Numbered from the stretch's first letter, positions 23,170 through 36,830 are shown. The stretch: 48,661 bases of DNA from Symbiodinium natans (GCA_905221605.1 CAJNDS010000949.1:1-48661), one strand, 5' to 3'. Made by a program: numbers and translations. The notes: generated from the sequence alone by a model not told the origin.

Positions 23170-23640
23170 CGAAAAGGCACTGCTGTTCCTAACGAGCACG
23201 CGTGCAAGACAATCAAATGCTCCAGTCAGGTGAAGCCAAAGAAGAACCAGCTGGGTCCTTTCGTTCCAGCACACCACCACGGCGGACGTCTGAAAGCCAA
23301 CAATCGCTTCACCGAAATCATTGAAAGCAGCACGTTCTTAGACACCTCCTTTAGGACCCCCGAATTCCCCAGGCTTCACCTCCGTTAAAGTCCCGAGAGC
23401 TCCTTCATCTCCTTTTAGGGACCCCCGACAGCTCCAGCCTTCACCTCCATTAGGCACCCCCCAAGAGCTCCAGGCTTCACCTCCTTTGGTGCCAAAGAGC
23501 ACGCGGCATACTGTACATGAGAAGTGGCAGGCAGATTATGGAAGGGAAGTAAAAAATGAGAGACGGCAGCCTAGCGCCAGAGTGGCCCCAAGTCGTGCTT
23601 ACAGGCTTATAGGCAGCGAGGTGCATACCACGAGTTAGCG
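23170..23640. other. Gene-free stretch with short minisatellite
   Basis: About three units of a roughly 50-bp repeat lie at 23341-23492, each with cttcacctcc and taggnacccccn motifs. The rest shows no supported gene. Confidence 0.6.
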
Positions 23641-23991
23641 TTATAAGATGGATGTGACAGGTCATGCTCTGGTCACGATATCGGACAATCGCGTTGATCG
23701 CAGCGCTCCAGGCCTCGAGGTCCCCCCCTTCCGAGCTAAACTGCCACTGTTCGACCATGTTCTTCAACGAGCGCAGCAAGCAGGTCTTCGAGTACACTAT
23801 CGTTCTGGGCCGGGGGCTTGCGGCGGGAGCGCATGGCGCAGCTGGCCAGGGTCGTGGCTGGCAGCGTTGCAGCCGAAGCCTGGCGCCCCGTTCACGTCAC
23901 CAACGTCTTTGAAGTGGACGAGCCGGCCTTTTTCAACGCGAGGCTGCGACCCCGGACAGCGTTCCAGTAGCTGAACGAGTACCTCGCGTGG
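23641..23991 (+). other. Coding-like fragment next to array 3
   Basis: A GC-rich stretch reads MFFNERSKQVFEYTIVLGR from 23759, then shifts frame to MAQLARVVAGSVAAEAW from 23832, which runs to EVDEPAFFNARL and a TAG at 23968. The two frames do not join without an indel or an unseen intron. It may be a gene fragment cut off by the satellite. No family is recognised. Confidence 0.35.
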
Positions 23992-26900
23992 CCCATCCTG
24001 ACCCAATTAGGGAGATGAACACAAGGCTCCTTGGCTCCATTTACACAGGCCCTGATCCCATCCCGACACAGGCTCTGATCACATCCCGACCGAATTAGGG
24101 AGAGGAATGCAAGGCTCCTTGGCTACATTTACAGGCCCTGATCACATCCCGACCCAATTAGGGAGGGGAATGCGAAGGCTCCTTGGCTGCATTTACACAG
24201 GCTCTGATCACATCCCGACCCAATCAGGGAAGGAAAGGGAATGCAAAGACATCCCAACCCAATTAGGAAAGTGAACGCAAGGCTCCTTGGATGCATTTGC
24301 ACAGGCCCTGGTCACATCACCATCCTTGGCTGCATTTACATGGGCCCTGATCACACCCCGACCCAATTAGGCAGGAGAACCATTCACACAGGCCCCGATG
24401 ACATCCCGACCCAATTAGGGAGGGGAACACAAGGCTCCTTGGCTTTGTTTACACAGGCCCTGATTGTTCGGGAGCGGAACGCAAGGCTCCTTGCATTTAC
24501 ACAGGCCCTGATCGCATCCAATTAGGGAGGGAAACGCAGGCCCTGATCACATCCCGACCCAATGAGGGAGGGGGGCTGGCCCTGACCACATCCCGACCCC
24601 ATTAGGAAGGGTAACGCAATGGCTGCATTTACACAGGCTCTGGTCACCTCCTGACCAAATTAGGGAGATGGACACAAGGCTCCTTGACCTAATTGGGGAG
24701 GGGAATGCAAAGGCTCCTTGGCTGCATTTACACAGGCCCTGATCACGTCCCGACCCAATTAGGGAAGGGAATGCAAAGGCTCCTTGGCTGCACACATCCC
24801 GACCCAATTAGAGAGGGGAATGCAAGGCCCCTTGGCTGCGGCCCTGAGCACAACTCATTGGCTGCATTTACACAGGCCCTGATCACATCCTGACCCATAT
24901 ACAAAGGCTCATTGCCTGCATTTTGATCACATCCTGACCCAATTAGGGAGGTGAACATAAGGCTCGACCACATCCTGACTCAATTAGGGAGGGTAACGCA
25001 AGGAAATCCCGACCCCAATTAGGGAGGGGCATGCAAGGCTCCTCGGCTGCATTTACACAGGGTCTGATCGCATCCCAACCCAATTAGGGAAGGGAACGCA
25101 AAGGCTCACACAAGGCACCTTGGTTGATCACATCCCGACCCCAATTAGGGAGGGAATGCAAGGCTCCTCGGCTGCATTTACACAGGTGCATTTTATGTCG
25201 GGGAACAGTTACACAAGCCCTGATCACATCCCGACTCAATTAGGGAGGGGAAGGCTCCTTGGCTGCATTCACAGAAGCCCTGGTTACATGCTGACCCAAT
25301 TAGGGAGGGAATGCAAGGACCCTTGGCTGTGTTCACACATACCCTGCCGATCACATCCCAACCCAATTAGGGAGGGGAGCGCAAGGCTCCTTGGCTGCAC
25401 TCACACCAAATACGAGGAGGAATGCAAGGCTCCTTGTCTGCATTCACACAGGCCATCCCGACCCAATTAGGGAAGGGAATACAAGGCTCCTTGGCTGCAT
25501 TAACACAGGCACAGGCCCTGATCACATCCCGACCCGATTAGGGAGGGGAACGCAAGGCTCACATCCCCACCCAGCTATGACTGCATTCACGCATCACGAT
25601 CCAATGAGGGAAGGGAATGTAAGGCTCCTTGGCTGCATTTACACAGGCCCTGCTCAGATCCCGACCCAATTAGGGAGGGGAATGCAAGGCTCCTTGGCTG
25701 CGTTCACACAGGCCCTGATCACATCCTGACCCAATTAGGGAGGGGAATGCAAGGCTCCTTGGCTGCATTCACGTAGGCCTGATCACATCCCGACCCAATT
25801 AGGGAGGGGAATGCAAATAAATTGAAGAGGGGAACGCAAGGCTCCTTGGCTGAATTCGCATAGGGCCTGATCACATCCTGACCCAATGAGGGAGGGGAAA
25901 GCAAAGCTCCGAGGCTGCGCTGCATTCACACACGCCCTGATCACATCCCGCCCCAAGTAAGGAGGGGAATGCAATTCACATCCCGACAATGCAAGGCTCC
26001 TTGGCTGCATTTCCACAGGCCTTGATCACATCCCGACCCAGTTAGGGAGGGAATACAAGGCTCTTTGGCTGCCTTTACGCAGCCTCTGATCACATCCCGA
26101 CTCAATTAAGGAGGGGAATGCAAGCATCCTTGGCTGCGTTTACACAGGCCCTGATCACATCCCGACCCAAGCGGGGAATGCAAAGCTCCTTGACTGCACA
26201 AACGCAGGCCCTGATCACGGGGTCCTGGCCCGATCCAATTCGCCTTGGCTGCACTCGCGCAGGCCCTGATCACATCCTGACCCAAATAGGGGGAGGGACC
26301 CAAGGCTCCTTGCATTTAGACAGGATTGCATCCCGACCCAATTAGGGAGGGGAACGCAAGGCTCCTGAGAGGAATGCACGGCTCCTTGGCTGCATTAACA
26401 CAGGCCCTGATCACATCTTGACCCAATCAGAGAGGCTCGCAAGGCTCCTTGGCTGCATTTACACAGGCCCTGACCACATCCCGACCCAATTACGGAAAGG
26501 AATGCAAGGCTTCTTGGCTGCACTCACACAGGCCCTGATTGCATCCTGACCCAATTAGGGAGGGATCGCAAGGCTCCTTGGCTGCACTCACACAAGCCCT
26601 GATCACATCTCGAAGGGAACGCAAGACTCCTTGCCTTGGCTGTATAGGGAGGGGAATGCAAGGCTCCTTGGCTGCATTTACACAAGCCCTGGTCGCATCC
26701 CCGCCCAATTAGGGAGGGGCTCCTTGACTGCATTCACACATCACGATCCAATTACAAAAAATGTAAGGCTCTGGCTGCATTTTGCTCACGTCCCGACACA
26801 ATTAGAGGCTCTTGGCTGCATTCACACAGGCCCTGATCACATTCTGATTCAATTAGGGGGGGCAATGCAAGGCTCATTGGCTGCGTTCACGCAGGCCTGA

Positions 26901-29900
26901 TCACATCCCGAATTAAGTAGGGCGGGGAATGCAAATCAATTAAAGAGGGGAACGCAAGGCTCTTTGGCTGAATTTACACAGGGCCATCACATCCTGACTT
27001 AGGGAGGGAAATGCACAGCTCCTGCATTTGCGCAGGCCCTGATCACATCCCGCCCCAAGTAAGGAGGGGAATGCAAAGGCTTCTTGGCTGCATTTACACA
27101 GGCCCTGATCACATCCCGACCCAATTAGGGAGGGGAATGCAAGGCTCCTCGGCTGCATTTACACAAGGTGAATACAAAGGCTCCTTGGCTGCATTTACAC
27201 AGCCTGACCCAATTAGAGAGGGGATCGCAAAGGCTCCTTGGCTGCATTTACACATACCGACCCAAGTAGGTTTTCGAACGCCAGGCTTCAGGCCCTGATC
27301 ACATCCCGACCCAATTAGGGAGGGGAATGCTCAAGGGAAACACAAGGTTTCTTGGCTGCATTTACACAGGCCCTGATCACATCCCGACCCAATTAGGGAG
27401 GAATGCAAAGCTCCTCGGCTGCATGTACACAGGCCCTGATCACATCCCGACGCAATTAGGGAGGGGAATGCAAGGCGCCTGATCACATCCCGACCCAATT
27501 GGGGAGGTGCAGTTACACAGGCCCTGCTCATCACATCCCGATTCAATCAAAGCTCCTTGGCTGCATTTACACAGGCCCTGAGCACATCCCGACCCAATTA
27601 GGCGCCAGATCACATCCTGGACTGCATTTACACAGGCCCTGATCACATCCCGACCCAATTAGGGAGAGAATGCAAGGCTCCTTGGCTGCATTTACACAGG
27701 CCCTGATCACATCCCCACCCAATTAGGGAGGGGAACAAGGCTCCTTGGCTGCATTTACACAGGCCCTGAGCACATCGACCCAATTAGGGAGCGGAATGCA
27801 AGGCTCCTTGGCTGCATTTACACAGGCCCTGATCACATCCCGACCCAATTAGGGAGGGGAACAAGGCTCCTTGGCTGGATCACATCCTTTACACAGGCCC
27901 TGATCACATCCCCAATTAGGGAGGGGAATGCAAGGCTCCTTGGCTGCATTCACGCAAGCCCGTAGCACATCCCGACCCAAGTAGGGAGGGGAATGCAAGG
28001 CGCCTGCTCACATCCCGACCCAATTGGGGAAGGGAATGCAACTGCATTTACACAGGCCCTGATCACATCCCGACCCAATTAGGGAGGGCAATGCAAGGCT
28101 CCTTGGCTGCATTTACACAGGCCCTCATCACATCCCCACCCAATTCGGGAGGGGAATGCAAGGCTCCTCGGCTGCATTTACACAGGCCCTGATCACATCC
28201 CAGGGAAACGCAAGCCTCCTTGCCTGCATTTAGACAGGCCCTGATTGCATACCGACCCAATTAGGGAGGGGAACAAGGCTCCTTGGCTGCATTCACACAG
28301 GCCCTCATCACATCCCGACCCAATTAGGGAAGGGAATGCAAGGCTCCTTGCCTGCATTTACACAGGCCCTGATCGCATCCCGGCCCAAATAGGGAGGGGA
28401 ATGCAAGGCTCCTTGGTTGCACTTACACAGGCCCTGATCACATCCCGACCCAATTAGGGAGGAGAATGCAAGGGTTCTTGGCCGCATTTACACAGGCCCT
28501 GATCACATCCCGACCCAATTAGGGAGGGGAATGCAAGGCTCCTTGGCTGCATTTACACAGGCCCTCATCACATCCCGACCCAATTAGGGAGGGAAATGCA
28601 AGGCTCCTTGCTTGCATTTACACAGGCCCTGATCACATCCCGACCCAATTAAGGAGGAACGCAAGGCTCCTTGGCTGCATGTACACAAGCCCTGGGAGGT
28701 GAACGCAAAGGCTCCTTGGCTGAGTTTGATCACATCCTGACTCAATTAGGAAGGGTAACGCAAGCTCCTTGGCTGCATTTACACAGGCCTTTATCACATC
28801 CCGACCCAATTAGGGAGGGGAACAAGGCTCCTTGGCTGCATTTACGCAGGCCTTGATCGCATCCCGACCCAATTCGGGAGAGGAATGCAAGGCTCCTTGG
28901 CTGCATTCACACAGGCCCGGATCACATCCCGACCCAATTAGGGAGGGGAATGCAAGGCGCCTGATCACATCCCGACCCAATTGGGGAAGGGAATGCGACT
29001 GCATTTTCACAGGCCCTGATCACATCCCGACCCAATTAAGGAGGGGAATGCAAGGCTCTTTGGCTGCATTTACACAGGCCCTGATCACATCGGCTGCATT
29101 TACACAGGCCCTGATCACACCCCGACCCAATTAGGGAGGGAAACGCAAGACTCCTTGGCTGCATTTAGACAGGCCCTGATCGCATACCGACCCAGTTAGG
29201 GAGGGGAACAAGGCTCCTTGGCTGCATTTACACAGGCCCTGATGACATCCCGACCCAATTAGGGAAGGGAACGCAAGGCTCGTCGGCTGCATTTACCCAG
29301 GCCCTGATCACATCCCGGCCCAAATAGGGAGGGGAATGCAAGGCGACCCAATTAAGGAGGAAACGCAAGGCTACTTGGCTGCATGTACACAAGCCACAAT
29401 TAAGGAGGTGAAACGCAAGGCTCTTGGCTGCATTTCATCACATCCTTAGGAAGGGTAACGCAAGGCTCCTTGGCTGCATTTACACAGGGCCTGATCACAT
29501 CCCGACCCTATAGGGAGGGGAATGCAAGGCGCCTGATCACATCCTGGACTGCATTTACACAGGCCCTGATCACATCCCGACCCAATTAGGGAGGGAATGC
29601 AAGGCTCCTTGGCTGCATTTACTCAGGCCCTGATCACATCCCCGCCCAATTACGGAGGGGAACAAGGCTCCTTGGCTGCATTTACACAGGCCTGAGCACA
29701 TCGACCCAATTAGGGAGTGGAATGCAAGGCTCCTTGGCTGCATTTACACAGGGCCCTGATCACATCCCGACCCAATTAGGGAGGGGAACAAGGCTCCTTG
29801 GCTGGATCACATCCAGGGAAGGGGAACGCAAGGCTCCTAGGCTTACACAGGCCCTGATCACATCCCCAATTAGGGAGGGGAATGCAAGGCTCCTTGGCTG

Positions 29901-32103
29901 CATTCACGCAAGCCCGTAGCACATCCCGACCCAAGTAGGGAGGGGAATGCAAGGCGCCTGATCACATCCCGACCCAATTGGGGAAGGGAATGCAACTGCA
30001 TTTACACAGGCCCTGATCACATCCCGACCCAATTAGGGAGGGGAATGCAAGGCTCCTTGGCTGCATTTACACAGGCCCTGATCACATCCCGACCCAATTA
30101 GGGAAGGGAATGCAAGGCTCCTTGGCTGCATTTACACAGGCCCTGATCGCATCCCGGCCCAAATAGGGAGGGGAATGCAAGGCTCCTTGGTTGCACTTAC
30201 ACAGGCCCTGATCACATCCTGACCCAATTAGGGAGGAGAATGCAAGGGTTCTTGGCCGCATTTACACAGGCCCTGATCACATCCCGACCCAATTACGGAG
30301 GGGAATGCAAGGCTCCTTGGCTGCATTTACACAGGCCCTCATCACATCCCGACCCAATTAGGGAGGGAAATGCAAGGCTCCTTGGCTGCATTTACACAGG
30401 CCCTGATCACATCCCGACCCAATTAAGGAGGAAACGCAAGGCTCCTTGGCTGCATGTACACAAACTCTGATCACATCCCGGCTCAATTAGGGGCATTTAC
30501 ACAGGCCCTGATCACATCCTTACCCAATTAGGGAAGTGAACACAAGGCTCCTTGGCTGCGTTTGATCACATCCTGATTCAATTAGGAAGGGTAACGCAAG
30601 GCTCCTTGGCTGCATTTACACAGGCCCTGATCACATCCCGACCCAATTAGGGAGGGGAATGCAAGGCTCCTCAGCTGCATTTACACAAATTTAACTACAA
30701 AGCCTCCTGGGCTGCATTTACACAGGCCCTGCTCATCACTTCCCGACCCAATTAAGGAGGAAATGCAAGGCTCCTTGGCTGCATGTTCACAAGCCCTGAT
30801 CACATCCCGGCTCAATTAGGGGCATTCACATAGGCCTTGATCACATCCTTACCCAATTAGGGAGGTGAACGCAAAGGCTCCTTGGCTGCGTTTGATCACA
30901 TCCTGACTCAATTAGGAAGGGTAACGCAAGCTCCTTGGCTGCATTTACACAGGCCCTGATCACATCCCGACCCAATTAGGGAGGGGAACAAGGCTCCTTG
31001 GCTGCATTTACACAGGCCCTGATCGCATCCCGACCCAATTCGGGAGGAGAATGCAAGGCTCCTTGGCTGCATTTACACAGGCCCGGATCACATCCCGACC
31101 CAATTAGGGAGGGGAATGCAAGGCGCCTGATCACATCCCGACCCAATTGGGGAAGGGAATGCGACTGCATTTACACAGGCCCTGATCACATCCCGACCCA
31201 ATTAGGGAGGGGAATGCAAGGCTCTTTGGCTGCATTTACACAGGCCCTGATCACATCGGCTGCATTTACACAGGGCCTGATCACACTCCGACCAAATTAG
31301 GGAGGGAAACGCAAGGCTCCTCGGCTGCATTTAGACAGGCCCTGATCACATCAATTAGGGAGGGGAACAAGGCTCCTTGGCTGCATTTACACAGGCCCTG
31401 ATGAGACCCAATGCAAGGCTCCTCGGCTGCATTTGCAGAGGCCCTGACCACATCCCGGCCCAAATAGGGAGGGGAATGCAAGGCTCCTTGGCTGCATTTA
31501 CACAGGCCCTGATCACATCCCGACCCATTTAGGGAGGAGAATGCAAGGCTCCTCGGCTGCATTCCCAATTAGGGAGGGGAACGCAGGCTCCTCGGCTGCA
31601 TTTGCACAGGCCTTGATCACATCCCGATCCAATCGAATGCAAGGCTCGTTGGCTGCATTTACACAGGCCCTGATCACATTCTGACTCAATTAAGGAGGCT
31701 TCTTGGCTGCATTTGATCACATCCTGATCCAATTAGGAAGGGTAACGCAAGGCTTGATCACATCCCGACCCAATTCGGGAAGGGAATGCAAGGCGCCTGA
31801 TCACATCCCGACCCAATTGGGGGGGGGGGGGGAATGCAACTGCATTTACACAGGCCCTGCTCATCACTTCCGGACCCAATTAGGGAGGGGAATGCAAGGC
31901 TCCTTGGCTGCATTTACACAGGCCCTGCAAGGCCCAATCAGGGAGGGAAACGCAAGGCTCCTTGGCTGCATTTACACAGGCCCTGATCACATCCCGACCC
32001 AATTAGGGAAGGGAATGCAAGGCTCCTCCGCTGCATTTACACATGCCCTGATCACATCCCGACCCAATTAGGGAGCGCATTTTCGTAGGCCCTGATCACA
32101 TCC
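23992..32103. repeat. 65/66-bp satellite, array 3 (degenerate)
   Basis: Roughly 120 units, many truncated or with internal deletions, in the same orientation as arrays 1 and 2. It is clearly more diverged than they are. Larger blocks recur inside it: 28817-29150 reappears at about 30983-31300 (offset 2166 bp), and 27948 at about 29904 (offset about 1956 bp). A run of 14 G lies at about 31819-31832. The right edge meets the left edge of segmental duplication copy 2 within a few bases. No embedded gene was seen. Confidence 0.93.
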
Positions 32104-32508
32104 CGCGCACAGCATATAGTACATCCTTTGTTATCCTTGTGACGGGGGCCTCCGAACATTCTTCAAGCGTTTATGGTAGCAAAGGATAATCGTGCGCAAT
32201 GGTGCTTAGGCGCGCATCCTAGCCAGGTACACGTGTTCCCAACAGAGTTCAGTCTGTTAGCAAATTTCGACTCAAGGTCTTATTCCAAAGCATGACGCGT
32301 GACTCAGCTGCTGCCAGGACCACACTACGCCGCTACGCGTACACATTATACATACACACCCACCTTCCACTCGAGCCATTCTTGGCGATATTCCAACGCT
32401 CCCTTTGCTCTGTTATTTCCTCTGGCTTGCGTCTGGCGCCAGGCTTAGCTGTCTGAATATTTTGATCAGCGTTTATTATTTGGAACCTGCGTTTCGTTTT
32501 AGGTCATC

Positions 32509-33113
<605 letters not shown>

Positions 33114-33129
33114 GCGTCCTGGCAAGGCA

Positions 33130-33620
33130 ATGTGGCCGTGCTATGTCCTCAGCTGTGACATCGCCTGGAACACTGGCTGCACAGTTACATTTCACAGCCT
33201 CAGCGGCGATGTGCTTGGCGTGGCTCGATGGACAGTCGGAGCCCGAGCCCCCCCCCTCCCCCCCGCAATGCAGAGATGCGTTGGTGCTGCACCTTGCACG
33301 TGTAACAATGGCGAGGAAATTGGAGACTGTGTCTGGCGGGGATTGGCGTTGAAAGCAGAGTCATTCCTTCGACAGAAAGAGCAAACGCCAGACTCGTCTT
33401 ACCACATCAAGCTCCTCTACAAGGGCGTCATCCTGAGAGAAGAATGGCTGCTTTCAGGTCTGCCTACTCACCTTGCTTTAAAGTTGCTTTGCCTCCCCAT
33501 CTCTCCGCAGGACCTGGTCTGCTTGCAGAGAAGCCGGTAGCGACAGTAAGGGCACGGACTAAAATAGCCTTAGCAGAATGGCAGCAGCGCTGTCGTCTCA
33601 GAGAGCTACGAAGCCTTTGA
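33130..33620 (+). CDS. Ubiquitin-like domain protein 1, paralogue (two exons)
   Basis: Proposed exons are 33130-33457 and 33511-33620 (145 residues), with a 53-bp GT-AG intron. Splicing is required, since the unspliced frame ends early. It shares the first strand (CTVTFHSLSGDVLG), YHIKLLYKGVILREE and a final VATVR with the gene at 19954. Relative to that gene it carries a C-rich insertion and other changes near 33249-33300 that add 21 nt in total. It also has a +1 and a later -1 indel near 33320 and 33345 that cancel. The ends of the domain are kept while the middle is scrambled, so it may be functional or recently decaying. It starts only 17 bp after the CA tract. Confidence 0.55.
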
Positions 33621-34321
33621 CACAAATATCGCGCTGGGACGAAAGCATGTCGTCCAGGCAGGCCCAAGCACTAGCACCAGCCTCTCCGCAGCATCAGGAC
33701 TCACAGCAAAACACCAGGTAGAACAGGCGCGCAGCCGGCACACACTGGGCCATGTCAAGACAAGTGCCTTGTTTGCCTAAGAGAGTGGAAGAGTTGAACA
33801 AGGTATTAAATATTACAGTTCTCGTTTAAGCGTTGATCTTGCTCCAACTAAGGCGATCATGCTGCCACTAGCTTGGAATGAAGGTAGGGACCCTCAATAG
33901 TCACGAACTTCGGCAACCACCAACTTGCTGCCGACGGCTCCTGACGCAGGCGGCAATGTCATCTTATGGAGCCCGCCGATCATGCGATGCTCCGGACAAA
34001 TGGCAAAACCCGAGCAGCACGAAGCTCCAGCAACAGAGACGGCGTATCAGCTCAGCATTAAAACAACGCAAGTGCCTTGCCATCACTGCGAGTGTGCGAG
34101 TCAATATCACTGACATCACTCAGGTGAATGTCACCAAAATGAGCAAGCCCCGGGCATGGCAAGTTCCGTCTTCAGACGGTAAGTACTTGCCTGTGCCATC
34201 CTCGCTGAAGAAATGGCGGCTGGACAAAGTTCCGATGAAGCCCTACTAGACACCCAGCATCATCAAGCCATTACAAAATCAACAGTCGATGCTAATGCGC
34301 TGCCTCGCATGCTTATAAGGC
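33621..34321. other. Insertion within the duplication
   Basis: This stretch is absent from copy 1. It contains a short dispersed repeat shared with about 7288-7345 and a 123-codon open frame (33878-34249) with no recognised family. Its origin is unclear. Confidence 0.5.
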
Positions 34322-34508
34322 ATGCTTTCAGGTCGGAACATGTCATGTCCGCTTATATACTTTGCGCCGTGTCGCTTTGCCGCCCCATCCCTCAACAGAA
34401 CCCGGTCTGCTTGCAAAGAAGCCGCTTGTGACAGTGAGGGCATGGACTAAAATGGCATTGTCAGAGCAGCAGCAGAACTGTCGTCTCAGAGAGCTGCAAA
34501 GCCTTTAA
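34322..34508 (+). pseudogene. Ubiquitin-like gene 1, orphan last exon
   Basis: A third copy of the intron (from atgctttcag and gtcgg) and 110-nt last exon (34399-34508), including PGLLAKKPLVTVRAWTK. The first exon is missing, so this is a fragment. The exon keeps its length and frame, suggesting that it was cut off recently or is still used by another transcript. Confidence 0.7.
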
Positions 34509-34611
34509 AAATGTTGCAAATACACACGGTGCGCAGACGAGAACAGTCTTCCACCTGCAATTCCATTTCAGCATGCCAGCGTCACTCCTTAAGTCGCAGC
34601 AGTGTAAGAAC

Positions 34612-35212
34612 ATGAGTGGTATGTTTATGGAAATCGCCAACCAAATTTATGAGAATCCCAAAGACTGCGTTGCTGCGATAGACGATTCGCCGACCACCAT
34701 GCCCAGGCCGTAACCCCAGACCCCAACGATTTGCGGACGCATATTGTTGAGCATCTGCTCAGGCTGCCAGAAGGCTCCACCTTTGCTGAGTGGCTGAAGG
34801 ACCGATCCCGATCAACAGCGTGGCAGCACTTCCATTATGCACGGACATGCAGGCCAGACATTCACTAGATGAACTCGAAGCCGATGACACGCTGGCCTGC
34901 AACAACCCCTACAACTTCTACAAGAAGGCAAGTCGTTCCACTCTATGTGCATGAACTCAAGAATGTACGCCTGCAGGCGCTGCGACAATACGACGTCGGC
35001 GAGAACAAGACTTTGCGCCTCTTGATCCTCAGAGAGCTAGAGTCCCAGACTCAGCTACGCGTGAGAACCCGATAAAACAGCACGGCGCTTCCACAAAGCG
35101 CCAGGTTGCTGCGACAATCTGCACGCAGCGCAGAGAAGAGTGTGCCAGCGACCTAGTCAACTTGCACAACATGCGCAGTCAGAACGGCTTCGTTGCACAA
35201 GGAAGAAGCTAG
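34612..35212 (+). CDS. Five-exon gene of unknown family, copy 2 (intact)
   Basis: Proposed exons are 34612-34662, 34707-34799, 34853-34927, 34977-35060 and 35105-35212, giving 136 residues. Introns of 44, 53, 49 and 44 bp begin GA, GA, GC and GT, and end in AG before G. The last four exons have the same lengths as in the copy at 20561. Motifs are EIANQIYENPK, THIVEHLLRLPEGSTFAEWL, SLDELEADDTLACNNPYNFY and LRLLILRELESQ. The product appears soluble and mostly helical, with no recognised domain. It sits between two ubiquitin-like genes in both copies of the block, so all three moved together. The first intron is the weakest call: its GA donor lacks the usual AAG before it. Confidence 0.52.
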
Positions 35213-35527
35213 ACTGGAACGACTGGAACGTCATGCCCGGAGCTGGAAGTAACAGTCTTCAGTCTTCTCCAGAATATAGTGATTGCTCAGCCACCAATAT
35301 TCAGGAATCGTGGGCACCTTCGATATCGGCCAGCTCCTTATCACATCATGCCCGCTTTACTTCAAAGTCCTTGTGATGTCAGACCTCCCGGAGCCATCGG
35401 AGCGCCAGCCACAAAAGGAACAAACACCAAGAGGCACGGCCTTCAATTTTATTTTCCACACCGATTCATGTGATCAAGCATTCATCGCGGCCAGGTAGTG
35501 CAAGCGGTGTCAAGCTGAACAACAAGA
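35213..35527. other. Intergenic part of the duplication
   Basis: Highly similar to 21167-21479 but with frame-breaking indels, so it is considered non-coding. Confidence 0.55.
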
Positions 35528-36367
35528 ATGAAACGCCGATCAAGTCTGCTGGCATGCGCAGCGGACCCGAAGAAAGAGAGCTTCATTCAGCAGTTGCTCA
35601 GAGGGTCGTCCAGCCCTGTTGAAGCCACGTGAGCAACACTTTGCTGACGCTCACGGCTACTTTAGTTGTTCTCAACGCATGGCCGCCGCGCGTTGGGCTC
35701 TTCTGTTCAGTCTAAATGATGCATATCTCTGTCCTACAGAACAACACTTGCTCCCTTCGAGCACACACATGTCGACACACGGCAACGGCAAAAGCACATC
35801 AAGCATTATTGGACTGTGACTCTGTAGCTTCGTTCGTCAACGCCATGTGCGCTCAGCACCGGCCAGACACTCAGGAAGTGCAATGTGCTCAGCTGCTTGC
35901 AAACACACCCAGGAGCATCGTGTTTACGACGCTAGCCGGCGACGTGCGGTGCTCGACCGCCAACACACAGAAGAGCATCAGGTACTTAACGCACAAGGCG
36001 TGGAAGATCCAAGTCAGACAGTACTCCATACATTCTGGCAAGCCAGCTCGTATCCTGCAATGTCATGCGCAGGCCGGGCGCCTGTTCAGATGGCGCAATT
36101 GCCAACTAAGCTTGAACGGTGCACCCCTGGAATCACTACGACAGCTTGAGGCTTCAGCGCCCAATCACACAGCACTCCAATTTTGCTCGTAGACAAATTT
36201 CGTTGCAGGACGGCTCTATAATCCATGTTCTGCGCGGACGATTCAATCCAAAAATCCAGCTAGATTGGCGCGGAGCCCAGCAGCGTGTCTGCAACGCCAG
36301 CTTTCAGCTGTTCGCCATGTATCTTTTGCACGATCGCGTAGGCTGTCCAGCGAAAACGTCTTCCTGA
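35528..36367 (+). CDS. Ubiquitin-like domain protein 2 (four exons)
   Basis: Proposed exons are 35528-35628, 35913-35997, 36073-36150 and 36209-36367 (140 residues). Intron 1 is GT-AG (284 bp); introns 2 and 3 are GC-AG (75 and 58 bp). After splicing, the domain reads SIVFTTLAGDV, a helix region SIRYLTHK, LSLNGAPLESL, then DGSIIHVLRG. This is the ubiquitin order, including the L-x-x-x-G strand and the closing strand of the fold. Reading without the introns scatters these pieces. There is no terminal Gly-Gly; about 40 residues follow the domain. A leader (DPKKESFIQQLLRG) precedes it and is shared with the truncated copy at 21480. It lies downstream of the five-exon unknown gene. The likely role is protein binding in a ubiquitin-related or adaptor context, by inference. 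Confidence 0.68.
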
Positions 36368-36830
36368 GTGATTCTGAGAACGACGAGCTCTACATGCAAA
36401 GTGACCGGCTCGGGCGAGAACTAGCGTGAGACTCAAATTGTCAAATTAGAACTGCGTGACCGGCCGCGCCCCCTGCCAAGCTCGACGAGAAGACATACTT
36501 TCGGAAGCCAGAGCACGAAGAATCAACATCCTCCTTGCATCCAGGCATCGGCTTTCGCCAACAGTTTGTGCAGAAACAGTGTGCAGCGCACAGATCGACT
36601 GTCAGGCGTCTTCGGTCCAAAAGAAAGGCGAGTTGCGTCGTCTGAATAGTTGCTTCATACCTATCCACCTCAAGCGCAGGCTGCGCAAGAAATGAGCGAG
36701 GACGACATGCCTCTGAGCAAACTATTCCCGACGTCAGCCACTCTCAGCTTGAGATGACATGCAAGAAAACATGTCTTTGGGATGCACATGTGCCTCACAA
36801 TCGAGAGCCCAGCGCCACCTATTAGGAGGG
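36368..36830. other. Coding-like piece, no gene model
   Basis: Just past the stop of the previous gene, another frame reads VFLSDSENDELYMQSDRLG to a TGA near 36428. It may be an alternative last exon. The rest holds short unsupported frames. Confidence 0.3.

Noticed and set aside
781-32103. Interstitial telomere repeats (each satellite unit contains ttaggg)
   Set aside because: The motif occurs once per 65-bp unit and is not in tandem; the plant-like dinoflagellate telomere repeat is not seen.
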